64,000 nucleotides of DNA from Streptomyces sp. DT2A-34 (GTDB lineage Bacteria > Actinomycetota > Actinomycetes > Streptomycetales > Streptomycetaceae), in NCBI RefSeq assembly GCF_030499515.1, contig NZ_JASTWJ010000001.1, forward strand, positions 10,024,001 through 10,088,000. The letters are read 5' to 3'. The translations under genes and the position numbers were made by a program. Of the stretch, positions 37,890-46,740 are shown piece after piece; the first letter of the stretch is position 1; every line of letters starts with the position of its first letter. A model generated the notes under the pieces. The model saw only the letters and a list, made by a program, of their open reading frames with translations, had not been told where the DNA came from and made no database searches.

Positions 37890-38641
37890 GCCCTCGGCAG
37901 ACGGCCGCGCCCCTGGACGGTGCCCCCGGCGACAAACCCGCCCTCGCGCGCGGCGCCGGCCAGCACGTCCTGGTCGTCGCGGCCGAGCCCGACGTCGCCG
38001 AACTGGTCTCGACCACCCTGGAGTTGGCCGGCTACCGGATCAGCCTCACCGGCACCGGCGCCGAGGCGCTGGCCCGCGTCGCGCGGCACCGTTTCGACCT
38101 GGTGGTCCTCGACACCACCCTGCCGGACTTGGTGAACCTCGGCCGGGAGCGCCGACCCGCCCTCCCGCACCGCCCGCCCGTCCTCCTCCTCACCGAGTAC
38201 GACCACCTGCACCGGCTCGTGCCCGAACTCGGCCTGGGGGAGCGGGACTACGTCACCAAGCCGTTCCGGGTGGCCGAAGTCCTCGCCAGGATCCAGGTGC
38301 TGCTGCGCGGCCCTCGCCCCGGCCCGCCCAGAGGCAACCCGCTGGAGTACGGCGACCTGGTGCTGGACGACACCGTGTGCCGGGCCCGACGGGGGATGCG
38401 GGCGCTCGACCTCACGCCGGCGGAGTACCGGCTGCTGCGCCACCTCCTGGGCAACGCGCACCGGGTGCTGTCCAAGGAGCAGATCGGCCGCTACGTCTGG
38501 GGCGACCACCGCGGCGACAACGCGATCGAGCAACTCGTCTCCCGCCTGCGCCGCAAGGTGGACCGGGACGACGACCCGGCGCTGATCCACACGCGCCGCG
38601 GCTTCGGGTACTGGCTGGGCCGGGCCGAGAGCGGTTCCTGA
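37886..38641 (+). CDS. OmpR/PhoB-type response regulator
   Basis: 251 residues from ATG 37886. Receiver at about 28-143: HVLVVAAEPDVAELV, phospho-Asp in LVVLDTTLPDL, Lys in YVTKPFRVAEVL. Winged helix at 155-248: LTPAEYRLLRHLLGNAHRVLSKEQ and NAIEQLVSRLRRKVD. The acidic pair at the start is weaker than usual (AAEPD). No kinase gene is adjacent, so it is an orphan. The start overlaps a short upstream ORF. Confidence 0.9.
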   Translation: MSPRQTAAPLDGAPGDKPALARGAGQHVLVVAAEPDVAELVSTTLELAGYRISLTGTGAEALARVARHRFDLVVLDTTLPDLVNLGRERRPALPHRPPVLLLTEYDHLHRLVPELGLGERDYVTKPFRVAEVLARIQVLLRGPRPGPPRGNPLEYGDLVLDDTVCRARRGMRALDLTPAEYRLLRHLLGNAHRVLSKEQIGRYVWGDHRGDNAIEQLVSRLRRKVDRDDDPALIHTRRGFGYWLGRAESGS

Positions 38642-38647
38642 CGCCCG

Positions 38648-39106
38648 GTGGGGGGAGTCGGCCAAGCAGGGCGGTGCGGTGTGTGCCGGAGGCCTGCGCT
38701 CGGCCCGGTGGCGCTGATGCCGGTCGTCCTCGGGGCCGCCAGGCGCCTGACCCTGCTCGAGATGGGCGACGACACGGCCGACGCGCTCGGCGTCCCGCCC
38801 GAGCGCAGCCGACTTGTGCCGCCGTGCGCCGGGACGGGGCTCACGGCCATGGCGGTCGCCGCCGCAGGGCCGGTGCCGGTCGTCGCGATGGCCGCACCCC
38901 GACTCGCCCGCCGCGTCACCCGGGCCGCCGGCCCCGACGTCCTGCCGGCCGCGTGGACGGGCGCGCTCCTCGTGTCCGCCGCCGACCTGGCCACACAGCG
39001 CGTCACCGGGTCGGCCCTCCCGCCGGCCGGCGTGGTGACGGGCGTGGCCGACGGCGCGTATCCGGCCTGGCTGCTGCGGAAAGAGCGCAGGGCGGGCGCC
39101 GTGTGA
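38648..39106 (+). pseudogene. Iron-siderophore ABC permease (FecCD), N-terminal half missing
   Basis: The frame carries LEMGDDTADALGVPPERSRL, GTGLTAMAVAAAGPVPVVAMAAPRLARRVT and PAGVVTGVADGAYPAWLL, the C-terminal half of a FecCD permease. Family members have about 330 residues and ten helices; only about 150 remain, without a plausible start, and conserved residues such as the phenylalanine before VALAAP are changed. Neither binding-protein nor ATPase gene is near. Confidence 0.8.
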
Positions 39107-39120
39107 ACACCCACCCCAAA

Positions 39121-39141
39121 TTAGTTGAGTTACGCAACTAA
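39121..39141. promoter_or_regulatory. MarR operator
   Basis: TTAGTTG (39121-39127) and CAACTAA (39135-39141), a perfect 7-bp inverted repeat with seven bases between. It ends 17 bp before the MarR start and is AT-rich amid GC-rich DNA. MarR proteins bind such sites upstream of their own gene. Confidence 0.75.
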
Positions 39142-39158
39142 ATGGTAAAGTGGTCCCC

Positions 39159-39689
39159 ATGTCGACACCGCCGCTCCCCGAACTCCTCGACACGCCCGCG
39201 TCCCCGGAAGTGATCGAGATAGAGCGAGCGCTCACCCGCATCACCTACCTGAGCACGCGCGCCCGGCAGCACGAGCGGCTCATGGCCCTGGCCGGTGTGC
39301 CACTGGACCGGGCCGCCGTGGCGCTGCTGCGCCAGGTCGCCGACTCGGAGTCGCTGCGCCCCGGGGAACTGGCCGCCCGGCTCGGTGTGGAGGCCTCGCA
39401 CGTCACGCGTACGGTGCAGCAGCTGCAGAAGTCCGGCTACGTCACCCGCGTCCCCGACCCCCGGGACCGCCGCGCCCAGCGCATCGAACTCACCGAGGCC
39501 GGCCGGCAGGCCGTCGCCCGCGTGCGTGAGGCCGGCGCCCGCGGCATGCAGCTCGCCCTGACCGAGTGGACCCCCGAGGAACTGGGCCAACTGTCCACCC
39601 TCTTCCACCGCATGGTCGACGACTTCCTCGCCCACGCCATCGACGAGGACACCGAACCGCAGCCGACGGCACCGGCCGACACCGCCTGA
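39159..39689 (+). CDS. MarR-family regulator
   Basis: 176 residues from ATG 39159. Winged helix: VALLRQVADSESLRPGELAARLGVEASHVTRTVQQLQKSGYV, wing VPDPRDRRAQRIELTEAG. N- and C-terminal helices for dimerisation are present. An operator palindrome lies just upstream, so it is very likely self-regulated. The next intact gene downstream is DoxX; between them is an AraC remnant, so its original target may be lost. Confidence 0.93.
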   Translation: MSTPPLPELLDTPASPEVIEIERALTRITYLSTRARQHERLMALAGVPLDRAAVALLRQVADSESLRPGELAARLGVEASHVTRTVQQLQKSGYVTRVPDPRDRRAQRIELTEAGRQAVARVREAGARGMQLALTEWTPEELGQLSTLFHRMVDDFLAHAIDEDTEPQPTAPADTA

Positions 39690-39722
39690 CCGAACCGCTC
39701 GGGCACCGGTCATGACGACGCC

Positions 39723-40127
39723 GTGCGCGGGCGCTGCCCGGACGGGCCCGGGGCCGGGGCGGCCCCGCCGGGCGGCGCCGGCTCCCGGAGCCCGGACAGC
39801 AGCAGCCGTCCCAGCGCCCGCCTGGCCGCGGTCCGCGCGCTCGTCCACCCCGACCCGCGCACCCCCGCCACCCTCGCCGCCGTGACAGGGGCCGGCGGGC
39901 GCACCCTCAGCCGGCTCTTCCGCCACGAGTTCGGCATGACCTTCCCGCAGTGGCGCACCCAGTCGCGCCTCTACCGCACACTGCGGCTGCTCGCCGAGGA
40001 CACGCCCGTCACAACCGTCGCCCACCGCTGCGGCTGGTCCTCCGCCAGCGCCTTCATCGACGCCTTCCGCCGGTCCTTCGACTACACGGCCGGAACCCAC
40101 AATCGCCGCACCGAGCAGGGCCGGTGA
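39723..40127 (+). pseudogene. AraC-family regulator, DNA-binding part only
   Basis: Residues from about 45 on form AraC helices: TLSRLFRHEFGMTFPQWRTQSRLYRTLRLL, then TPVTTVAHRCGWSSASAFIDAFRRSF. The 150-200-residue sensing domain is missing and the first helix-turn-helix is shortened (TLAAVTGAGG). The front of the frame is low-complexity Gly/Pro/Ser. No ribosome site. Likely non-functional. Confidence 0.75.
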
Positions 40128-40199
40128 CGGCCGGGGCGCGTGCCGGGCCGTTGTCTACCCTCCGGTAGCATCCGGCGGCAGGTCACCCTAGGAGGATCC

Positions 40200-40580
40200 G
40201 TGCCCCGGTCCGAACGTTCGCCCCTGCTGCTCGCCGGCCTGCTGGCCACCGCGGGCGTCGCCCACTTCGCCGCCCCACGGCAGTTCGACGCGACCGTGCC
40301 GCGCTCCCTGCCGGGGACGCCCCGGACCTGGACGTACGCCAGTGGCGTCGCCGAACTCGCGCTCGCGGCCGGGGTGGCGCTGCCGCGCACCCGCAAGGTC
40401 GCCGCACTGGCCACGGCGGCCTTCTTCGTCGGCGTGTTCCCCGCGAACGTGAAGATGGCCGTCGACTGGCGGCACCGCCCCGCCCCGCAGAAGGCCGCCG
40501 CCATCGGCCGACTGCCCCTGCAGATCCCCCTCGTGCTGTGGGCCCGCGGGGTCGCGAAGAGTGCGGCGACCCAGGCATGA
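40200..40580 (+). CDS. DoxX-like small membrane protein
   Basis: 126 residues from GTG 40200 with AGGAGG four bases upstream. About four hydrophobic helices (LLLAGLLATAGVAHFAAP, ASGVAELALAAGVALP, LATAAFFVGVFPANVKMAVD, LPLQIPLVLWARG) match the DoxX/SURF4-like family. Such proteins are linked to redox homeostasis. Its stop overlaps the start of a peroxiredoxin gene (ATGA), which supports an oxidative stress role. Confidence 0.85.
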   Translation: MPRSERSPLLLAGLLATAGVAHFAAPRQFDATVPRSLPGTPRTWTYASGVAELALAAGVALPRTRKVAALATAAFFVGVFPANVKMAVDWRHRPAPQKAAAIGRLPLQIPLVLWARGVAKSAATQA

Positions 40581-41035
40581 GCACACAGCTGAAGGTCGGC
40601 GACAAGGTCGAGGACTTCGCGCTGCCGGACGAGACCGGCACCACCCGCAGCCTCACCGGGCTGCTCGCCGAAGGGCCGGTGGTGCTCTTCTTCTACCCCG
40701 CCGCCCTCACCCCGGGCTGCACCGCGGAGGCCTGCCACTTCCGCGACCTCGCCGCCGAGTTCGCCGCCGTCGGAGCCCGGCCCGTCGGCATCAGCGGTGA
40801 CGCGGTCGAACGGCAGCAGGAGTTCGCCGACCGGCACACCCTCGGCATCCCGCTGCTCTCCGACGCGGACGGGACGGTCCGGGACCGCTTCGGCGTGACA
40901 CGCGGCTTCTCGCTGGCCCCCACCAAGCGGGTCACCTTCGTCATAGGGCAGGACCGCACGGTCCTGGAGATCGTCCGCAGCGAACTCCGCATGAACACCC
41001 ACGCCGACCGGGCCCTCGCCGCACTGCGCAAGTGA
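40577..41035 (+). CDS. Peroxiredoxin (Bcp/AhpE type)
   Basis: 152 residues. The thioredoxin fold begins VGDKVEDFALPDETG. The peroxidatic Cys is in FFYPAALTPGCTAEACHFRD (C48 and a second Cys five residues on, as in Bcp). It reduces hydrogen peroxide and organic peroxides with thioredoxin-like partners. Start overlaps the DoxX stop, so the two are co-translated. Confidence 0.94.
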   Translation: MSTQLKVGDKVEDFALPDETGTTRSLTGLLAEGPVVLFFYPAALTPGCTAEACHFRDLAAEFAAVGARPVGISGDAVERQQEFADRHTLGIPLLSDADGTVRDRFGVTRGFSLAPTKRVTFVIGQDRTVLEIVRSELRMNTHADRALAALRK

Positions 41036-41568
41036 GGGCGCGGGGGCGTGAGGCGACTTCGGTCCGATGCCCTGTACGGGTGGGCAGCGTGACGTGCCGG
41101 GCAGTGGCGGGAGGAGTGCCGCCTGACGCGGCGCCTGGCGGCCGTCCAGGGCGGTAGGGCGGGCCGGGGGTGCCCGGAGGGAGGGACCCGCGGGGTGGCC
41201 CGCGCCGTGCGGGCCTCGACGCCGTCCTCAGCACTCGGCGCCTGCCAGGGGCCGCCGCGGCCTTCCCCCTCGGCGCCACCACGGTGACTGCGGCGCTCGG
41301 CGGCGAGCGGGCGCACGCCCGTCTGGTCGCCGGTGCGAAGTGCCGGCCCCCGGCCTGGAGCCTGCCGGGCCGACGCCTTCAGCGAACCGCCCGGCATGCC
41401 AGGGCTTCGCAGCCCCGGCGCCGGGCGGGAAGGGGAGCCACGTACCGCCGGCCCGGTGCGAGCGGGCCCGGACCAGGGCAAGAGCACCGCTCCGACGCGA
41501 ACGGCGGCCGGAAGGACGCGGCCCGTGGGCCCGCTCGGCCGCCCTCGCGAGCCCGGGAAGCCGCAGGG
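41036..41568. other. 533-bp stretch with no recognisable gene
   Basis: Long open frames exist on the plus strand but encode Arg/Pro/Gly-rich text typical of shadows. Nothing matched a family. Small palindromes are common. Perhaps gene debris. Confidence 0.5.
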
Positions 41569-42003
41569 TCAGGCGGCTTGGGTGAGTTCGGCGCGGCCGA
41601 ACAGGAGCGCGTAGCCGGAGGGGAGTTGGTGCAGGATGCGGGTGAGCAGTTCGGGGCCGGCCAGGGCGGCGACGGTGGCGAGGACGGAGCCGGTGTCCCA
41701 GCGGGTGGTGGCCAGGGTGGCGCCGGTTCGGGCGGCGAGGTCCTTGACGAAGGCCCAGCCGGTCAGCGGCTGGGTGTCGGGGATCTGTTCGGTGAGGACG
41801 CGTGCGGCCTCGAGGGGCAGCCGGGCGGCCAGTTCGACGCGTTCGTCGCCGGTCAGCTGGCGCCCGAGCCCCGCCACGACCAGGCGGACGGCTTCCTCGG
41901 CCCGTTCCCGGGTGGGGTAGGCGCCTTCGTAACGGACCTTCTCCAGCATGTGCTCGAACGTCATCGCGCAGGAGTGCTGGAGCGGTGCACGCCGGTCGGA
42001 CAT
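41569..42003 (-). CDS. DUF2267 protein, first copy
   Basis: 144 residues. The DUF2267 pattern is clear: MLEKVRYEGAYPTRERAEEAVRLVVAGLGRQL, LAARLPLEAARVL, then the tail LPSGYALLFGRAEL. Helical and cytosolic, function unknown. It follows a paralogue by 73 bp and both follow hsp20 on the same strand. Start ATG 42003 or the internal ATG that begins MTFEHML. Confidence 0.88.
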   Translation of the reverse strand: MSDRRAPLQHSCAMTFEHMLEKVRYEGAYPTRERAEEAVRLVVAGLGRQLTGDERVELAARLPLEAARVLTEQIPDTQPLTGWAFVKDLAARTGATLATTRWDTGSVLATVAALAGPELLTRILHQLPSGYALLFGRAELTQAA

Positions 42004-42076
42004 CACTGCGGTGTTTGCCTTTCTGTCGTTGTGGGGTTGCCGGTGCCCGCCGTGGGCGAGGCGGACACGCGGCCGG

Positions 42077-42472
42077 TCAGGTGGGCTGGGGTCGGCCGAA
42101 GAGCAGGTCGTAGCCTGCGGGGAGCTGGAGCAGGATCTGGTTGAGCAGGTCGTCGCCGGCCGAGTCGGCGACCGTGCTGAGGACGGCGCCGACGTCCCAG
42201 GTCGCGGTCCGGTCGGTGGCTCCCTCGATCCAGGCCGCCGTCGCCCGCACGAACCGCTCCGGGGACAGCGGTTCGGTGCTCTGCAGCGGGTTGAGCAGGA
42301 TCAGGGCGAAGTCTTCCGGCAGCCGTGCCGCCAGCTGGGCACGCACCTCGCCGACCAGGTGTGCGCCCAGCAGGGCGAGCACCACGCGGGCCGCGCGTTC
42401 CGCTTCCTGCCGGCTGTCGTACTCTCCGCGTTCCCTCACACGGTCCAGGAACGCGTCCCATCGCAAGGTCAC
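42077..42472 (-). CDS. DUF2267 protein, second copy
   Basis: 131 residues from GTG 42472 (GTG 42484 is possible). RWDAFLDRVRERGEYDSRQEAERAARVVLALLGAHL and LPAGYDLLFGRPQP mirror the first copy, so the two arose by duplication. Placement behind hsp20 suggests a heat-shock operon. The function of the family is unknown. Confidence 0.88.
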   Translation of the reverse strand: MTLRWDAFLDRVRERGEYDSRQEAERAARVVLALLGAHLVGEVRAQLAARLPEDFALILLNPLQSTEPLSPERFVRATAAWIEGATDRTATWDVGAVLSTVADSAGDDLLNQILLQLPAGYDLLFGRPQPT

Positions 42473-42572
42473 GTCGGCCGCCACCCTTCTTGAGCCCGGC
42501 GGGCGCGGAGGACGGGGGAGTCCCGGACCAGGTGCCCGTCCTCCGCCGCTGATCGGCCCGGGTCGCCCCGGG

Positions 42573-43004
42573 TCAGCCGGAGATTTCCTTGCGGGAGGAG
42601 TCCCCGCCGATGGCGATCTTGCGGGGTTTGGCACGCTCGGCGATCGGGATGCGCAGGGTCAGCACCCCGGCGTCGTAGTCGGCCTTGATGTGCTCGGTGT
42701 CCAGCGTGTCGGCCAGCACGATCTGGCGGGAGAAGACGCCCAGCGGCCGCTCCGACAGTTCCCTCTGGACGTCGTCGGCCTTCGTCACGGGTCGGCGCTC
42801 GGCCCTGACGGTCAGCATGTTCCGCTCGACGTCGATGTCGATCGCTTCCGTGCTGACGCCTGGAAGGTCGAAGGCCACCACGTACTCGTCACCCTCGCGG
42901 TAGGCGTCCATCGCCATCGTGGACGGCCGCGTCCAGGTGCCCGGGCTCATCAGCTGCTGAGTCAGCCGGTCGAGTTCGCGGAAGGGGTCGGTGCGCATCA
43001 ACAT
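42573..43004 (-). CDS. Small heat shock protein Hsp20 (Hsp18-like)
   Basis: 143 residues from ATG 43004 with GGAGGTG seven bases upstream. The alpha-crystallin domain covers about 40-130: [32 protein letters not shown], then [35 protein letters not shown] with the IPI-type anchor. It holds unfolding proteins during heat stress. It faces a regulator gene across two RheA-type operators, so it is probably the hsp18 of this strain. Confidence 0.95.
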   Translation of the reverse strand: MLMRTDPFRELDRLTQQLMSPGTWTRPSTMAMDAYREGDEYVVAFDLPGVSTEAIDIDVERNMLTVRAERRPVTKADDVQRELSERPLGVFSRQIVLADTLDTEHIKADYDAGVLTLRIPIAERAKPRKIAIGGDSSRKEISG

Positions 43005-43069
43005 CGCGAAACACCTCCAAAAGGTTCGGGCAGTACCTGCCAATGCGCCTCGCTGAAACCGTTGTAACA

Positions 43070-43088
43070 TGTCATCCAATGGATGACA
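43070..43088. promoter_or_regulatory. RheA-type operator 1
   Basis: TGTCATCCAATGGATGACA fits the published RheA pattern TGTCATC-N5-GATGACA exactly (pattern from memory). It lies between hsp20 and the regulator gene. Confidence 0.8.
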
Positions 43089-43095
43089 AACATGA

Positions 43096-43114
43096 TGTCG
43101 TCGAAAGGATGACA
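43096..43114. promoter_or_regulatory. RheA-type operator 2
   Basis: TGTCGTCGAAAGGATGACA repeats operator 1 with one changed base in the left half-site core. Its start is 26 bp after that of operator 1, on the side of the regulator gene. Confidence 0.7.
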
Positions 43115-43132
43115 ACCCCGAGAGAGGTGCCC

Positions 43133-43780
43133 ATGGCAGCAGCCGACCAGCCGGCCTCGTCCAGCGCCGGCAGCCTGACCCCGGCCTCGTTTCTCGCCGC
43201 CGCGGCGGCCCTGGAAGCCATCGGCAACGCTCTGCACGCCGCCCAGCACGAGCCCCCCGCCCCCTCCGACGCCGAGTACACCGGCCCGGAGCAGGCCCTG
43301 GCCTCCCTCCTGCTGCTGCGGCAGATTCGCGAGCAGCTCGCCGGATGGGAGACCGGGCTGATCGAGACAGCCCGCGACGCCGGCGCCAGCTGGGCCGACC
43401 TCGCCCATCCCCTCGGTGTCGCCAGCCGCCAGGCCGCCGAACGCCGCTACCTGCGCAACCGGCCCGGCCCCGCCGGCACCACCGGCGAACAACGCGTCCA
43501 GGCCACCCGTGAGCGTCGCGCCGCCGACCGCAACATCGCCAACTGGGCCCGCCGCAACGCCGCCGACCTACGCCGCATCGCCGGTCGGATCACCGCCCTC
43601 ACCGACCTCCCCGCCGCCGCCCGTCACCCGGTCGGCCAACTTCACGCGGCCCTCGCCCAGGACGACCCCGCCGCCCTCCTGCGCCCCCTCGACGCCACCC
43701 GCCCCCACCTGACGCCCGCCCATCCCGACCTCGCCGCCGAACTCGACACCCTCACGAACTCGTCCACCACGCCCGACTGA
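43133..43780 (+). CDS. HSP18 transcriptional regulator (RheA-like)
   Basis: 215 residues from ATG 43133 with GAGAGG five bases upstream; earlier in-frame ATGs fall inside the operators. The central helix-turn-helix is [32 protein letters not shown] (about 85-116). The rest is Ala-rich and helical. Divergent from hsp20 across two RheA-type sites, as in S. albus, where RheA is a thermosensor that leaves DNA on heating. Naming rests on operator match and gene order. Confidence 0.82.
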   Translation: MAAADQPASSSAGSLTPASFLAAAAALEAIGNALHAAQHEPPAPSDAEYTGPEQALASLLLLRQIREQLAGWETGLIETARDAGASWADLAHPLGVASRQAAERRYLRNRPGPAGTTGEQRVQATRERRAADRNIANWARRNAADLRRIAGRITALTDLPAAARHPVGQLHAALAQDDPAALLRPLDATRPHLTPAHPDLAAELDTLTNSSTTPD

Positions 43781-43805
43781 CGACCGCACGGCGACCCGCA
43801 CGCGA

Positions 43806-43827
43806 GCGATCAGTCACTGACCGATCG
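43806..43827. promoter_or_regulatory. Inverted repeat before the phosphatase gene
   Basis: CGATC...GATCG flanks a TCAGTCACTGA palindrome. It could terminate the RheA-like gene or serve as an operator for the phosphatase gene. Confidence 0.35.
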
Positions 43828-43840
43828 GGCAGCGCGGTTG

Positions 43841-46210
43841 ATGCGGTGCGGCTCAGGACTCATCCTGGACGACATGGAGCACGTCTCCGCTGCGGCGATC
43901 ATTGATGCCCACGGTGTCGTCACCGGGTGGAGCGAGGGCGCCCGGCGGCTGACGGGGCTGACGGCCGAGGACGCCCTGGGACGGCCGGTGCGCGAGCTGC
44001 TCGCCGAGCAGCCGCCGCCCGAAGCCGTGGCCGCGCTGGCCGGCACCGCCGTGGTGCGGCACCGGGACGGCTCGCCCGTCGCCCTGAACGTGACGGCATG
44101 CGTCCTGCTCGGCGACGACGGCGAGCCGGGCGGATACGTGATCACCACCGTGCCGTCCGGCCGGGCCGAGCCCACCCTCGCGGAGCAGGCCTTCCAGCAG
44201 GCGTCCATGTCCATGTCCGTCTTCGACACCGACCAGCACTACCTGCGGCTCAACGAAGCCGCCTGCAAGGTCATGGGCGTACCCGAGGAGGTCCTGCTCG
44301 GCCGCCCCTTCCCGGAGACCGTGGAGGACGAGGTACACAGCCGGGGCTTTCTGTGGCATCTGCGCCAGGTCGCCGAGACGGGCAGGCCGCTGCGCTACGA
44401 GAGCTTCACCGGCGCCCCGGCCCTGAACCGGGAGCACGCCTGGACCACCGACATGTGGCCGGTGCGGGACTCCTCGGGCCGGCTGGTCGGGACCGCGCTG
44501 GCCGCGTTCGACAGCACCGAGCAGTACTGGGCGCGGCAGCGGCTGGCCCTGCTGAACGAGGCGGCGGCCACCATCGGCACCACCCTGGACCTGGTGCGCA
44601 CGGCGGAGGAGATGATCGCGGTCATGGTGCCCCGGTTCGCCGACTTCGCCAGCGTGGACCTGTTCGACTGGGTGCTGGGCGCGGAGGAGGCGCCGGTGCT
44701 GGCCGGCGCCGAGATCGCGCTGCGCCGTGTCGCCCACGGCTCCGGCACCGAGGGCACCCCGGAAGCGGCCGTGCACCTGGGCGAGGTGGACTTCTACCCG
44801 CCGTTCTCGCCGCCCGCACGGGCCGTCCTGGACGGCCAGGTGGTCCTCAGCCAGGCGGGTGAGCCGGCGTTCATGCGCTGGGTGGCGGAGCGCAACGCGC
44901 GCGCTCCGGCCGGCCGGCGCCACCGCGTCGGCGCCCACTCCATGATGGCGGCGCCGCTGCGGGCCCGCGGCACCACGCTCGGCGTCGTGGTGGCCGTGCG
45001 CATCAGGCAACCCGACGAGTACGTCGCCGACGACGCCGTCTTCGCCGAGGAACTCGCCAGCCGGGCCGCCGTCTGCATCGACAACGCCCGCCGCTTCGAC
45101 CGGGAACGCAGCACGGCGCTGGCCCTGCAGCACAACCTGCTGCCCCGGGGCCTGCCCGGGCAGGCGGCCGTAGAGGTGGCCCACCGCTACCGTCCGTCCG
45201 GATCGCAGGCCGGCATCGGCGGCGACTGGTTCGACGTGATCCCGCTGTCCGGCGGCCGTGTCGCCCTCGTCGTCGGCGACGTCGTCGGACACGGCATCCC
45301 GTCGTCGGCAACCATGGGCCGCCTGTGCACGGCCGTACGCACCCTCGCCGACGTGGACCTGCCGCCCGACGAACTACTCACCCACCTGGACGACCTGGTC
45401 ACCCACCTGGCCGGGGAGGACAGCGAGGAGGTCGCCGAACTGGGCGCCACCTGCCTGTACTCCGTCTACGACCCCGTCTCCCGCCGCCTCACCCTGGCCG
45501 CCGCCGGCCACCCACCACCGGCCCTCGTCCTGCCCGACGGCACCACGCAGGTCATCGAGATGAGCGCGGGGCCCCCGCTGGGTGTCGGCGGGCTGCCCTT
45601 CGAGGCGGTGGAGGTGGAGCTGCCCGAGGGCTCCCTGGTCGCCCTGTACACGGACGGCCTCATCGAGGACCGCGACCGCGACATCGACCATGCCATCGCC
45701 GAACTGTGCCGCGCGCTGACCGCGCCCGCCGAGACCCTCGACGCCCTGTGCGACACCGTGCTGAAGGCCGTCCTGCCGGAGGACCCCAGCGACGACGTCG
45801 CCCTGCTGCTGGCCCGCACCCGGGCCCTGGGCGCGGACCGCATCGCCACCTGGGACGTACTGCCGGACCCGGAGCACGTGGCGGCCACCCGGCAGGCCAC
45901 CACGGAGCAACTGACAGCCTGGGGACTGGACGAGGCCGCCTTCGTCACCGAACTCGTCGTCAGCGAACTCGTCACCAACGCCATCCGGTACGGCGCAGCC
46001 CCCATCCAGCTCCGCCTGATCCGCGACCGCACCCTCATCTGCGAGGTCTCCGACGGCAGTTCCACCTCCCCGCATCTGCGCCGGGCCCACGCCTACGACG
46101 AGGGCGGCCGCGGACTGCTGCTGGTCGCCCAGCTCACCCAGCGCTGGGGGAGCCGGCAGACCGGCAGCGGCAAGACGATCTGGGCCGAACAGCCGCTGCC
46201 GCCGGTGTGA
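43841..46210 (+). CDS. PAS-PAS-GAF-SpoIIE phosphatase with C-terminal HATPase
   Basis: 789 residues. PAS 1 (about 10-95), PAS 2 (110-230, FDTDQHYLRLNEAACKVMG), GAF (240-425), PP2C/SpoIIE phosphatase (450-665, with metal-site Asp in GGDWFDVIPL and VGDVVGHG and late SDDVALL), and an RsbW-type ATPase (685-785, ELVTNAIRYG and EGGRGLLLV). Such fusions dephosphorylate an anti-anti-sigma factor while the ATPase may bind a sigma factor or phosphorylate the same target. The target is not encoded next to it. Start could be 43841 or ATG 43874; no strong ribosome site. Confidence 0.93.
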   Translation: MRCGSGLILDDMEHVSAAAIIDAHGVVTGWSEGARRLTGLTAEDALGRPVRELLAEQPPPEAVAALAGTAVVRHRDGSPVALNVTACVLLGDDGEPGGYVITTVPSGRAEPTLAEQAFQQASMSMSVFDTDQHYLRLNEAACKVMGVPEEVLLGRPFPETVEDEVHSRGFLWHLRQVAETGRPLRYESFTGAPALNREHAWTTDMWPVRDSSGRLVGTALAAFDSTEQYWARQRLALLNEAAATIGTTLDLVRTAEEMIAVMVPRFADFASVDLFDWVLGAEEAPVLAGAEIALRRVAHGSGTEGTPEAAVHLGEVDFYPPFSPPARAVLDGQVVLSQAGEPAFMRWVAERNARAPAGRRHRVGAHSMMAAPLRARGTTLGVVVAVRIRQPDEYVADDAVFAEELASRAAVCIDNARRFDRERSTALALQHNLLPRGLPGQAAVEVAHRYRPSGSQAGIGGDWFDVIPLSGGRVALVVGDVVGHGIPSSATMGRLCTAVRTLADVDLPPDELLTHLDDLVTHLAGEDSEEVAELGATCLYSVYDPVSRRLTLAAAGHPPPALVLPDGTTQVIEMSAGPPLGVGGLPFEAVEVELPEGSLVALYTDGLIEDRDRDIDHAIAELCRALTAPAETLDALCDTVLKAVLPEDPSDDVALLLARTRALGADRIATWDVLPDPEHVAATRQATTEQLTAWGLDEAAFVTELVVSELVTNAIRYGAAPIQLRLIRDRTLICEVSDGSSTSPHLRRAHAYDEGGRGLLLVAQLTQRWGSRQTGSGKTIWAEQPLPPV

Positions 46211-46227
46211 TCACCCCCATGCCGCGA

Positions 46228-46662
46228 TCACTGGAACGGGCAGCCCGGGTTCGGCGCGTCCTGGGAGAACGGCGCGCCGTGCGGCAGCACATAGAGCACG
46301 TCGAGGACGACCGCCGTGTCCCCCAGGTTGCGGCCTATGTGGACGTTCCCGGGGCCGGCCGGTTCCTGGATGAAACTGCCCTGCGGGTAGACGCCGTCGG
46401 AGGCACAGGTGGAGTCGTAATGGCTGAGCGTGCCCTGCTGGGTGAAGGCGTACAGTGGCCCGTCGTGGTAGTGCCAGCCGGTGGCCTGACCCGGCGGAAT
46501 GGTGATCTCCCGCAGGATGTAGTCGGTGTCGCCGACGGTCTTCTGACTGATCGTCCGTGCGGTGACGCCGGGCCCGGGCGGAGTCGCCTGGGCGGGCCCG
46601 GCGACGAAGACGGTGGCGGCGGCCACGGCGCCGGTGACGGCGGTGCGGAGCGCGGTGCGCAT
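46228..46662 (-). CDS. Secreted cupin-domain protein
   Basis: 144 residues. A signal peptide ends near residue 26 (GPAQA). The cupin barrel has ITIPPGQATGWHYHDGPLYAFTQQG (metal ligands HYH and a Glu position replaced) and the second motif PAGPGNVHIGRNLGD. Function unknown; perhaps a small-molecule-binding or oxygenase-like protein outside the cell. Single gene. Confidence 0.85.
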   Translation of the reverse strand: MRTALRTAVTGAVAAATVFVAGPAQATPPGPGVTARTISQKTVGDTDYILREITIPPGQATGWHYHDGPLYAFTQQGTLSHYDSTCASDGVYPQGSFIQEPAGPGNVHIGRNLGDTAVVLDVLYVLPHGAPFSQDAPNPGCPFQ

Positions 46663-46740
46663 ACGAGGAGCCTCCTACGGCGAGAGCGGATGTCGCCGTG
46701 AACATAGAGGCAGAGAGCGGTAGTTGAGGCCGGAACCGAA

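Noticed and set aside
41170..42144. 324-codon plus-strand frame
   Set aside because: Its second half is antisense to the DUF2267 gene and the first half is Arg/Pro/Gly-rich without homology.
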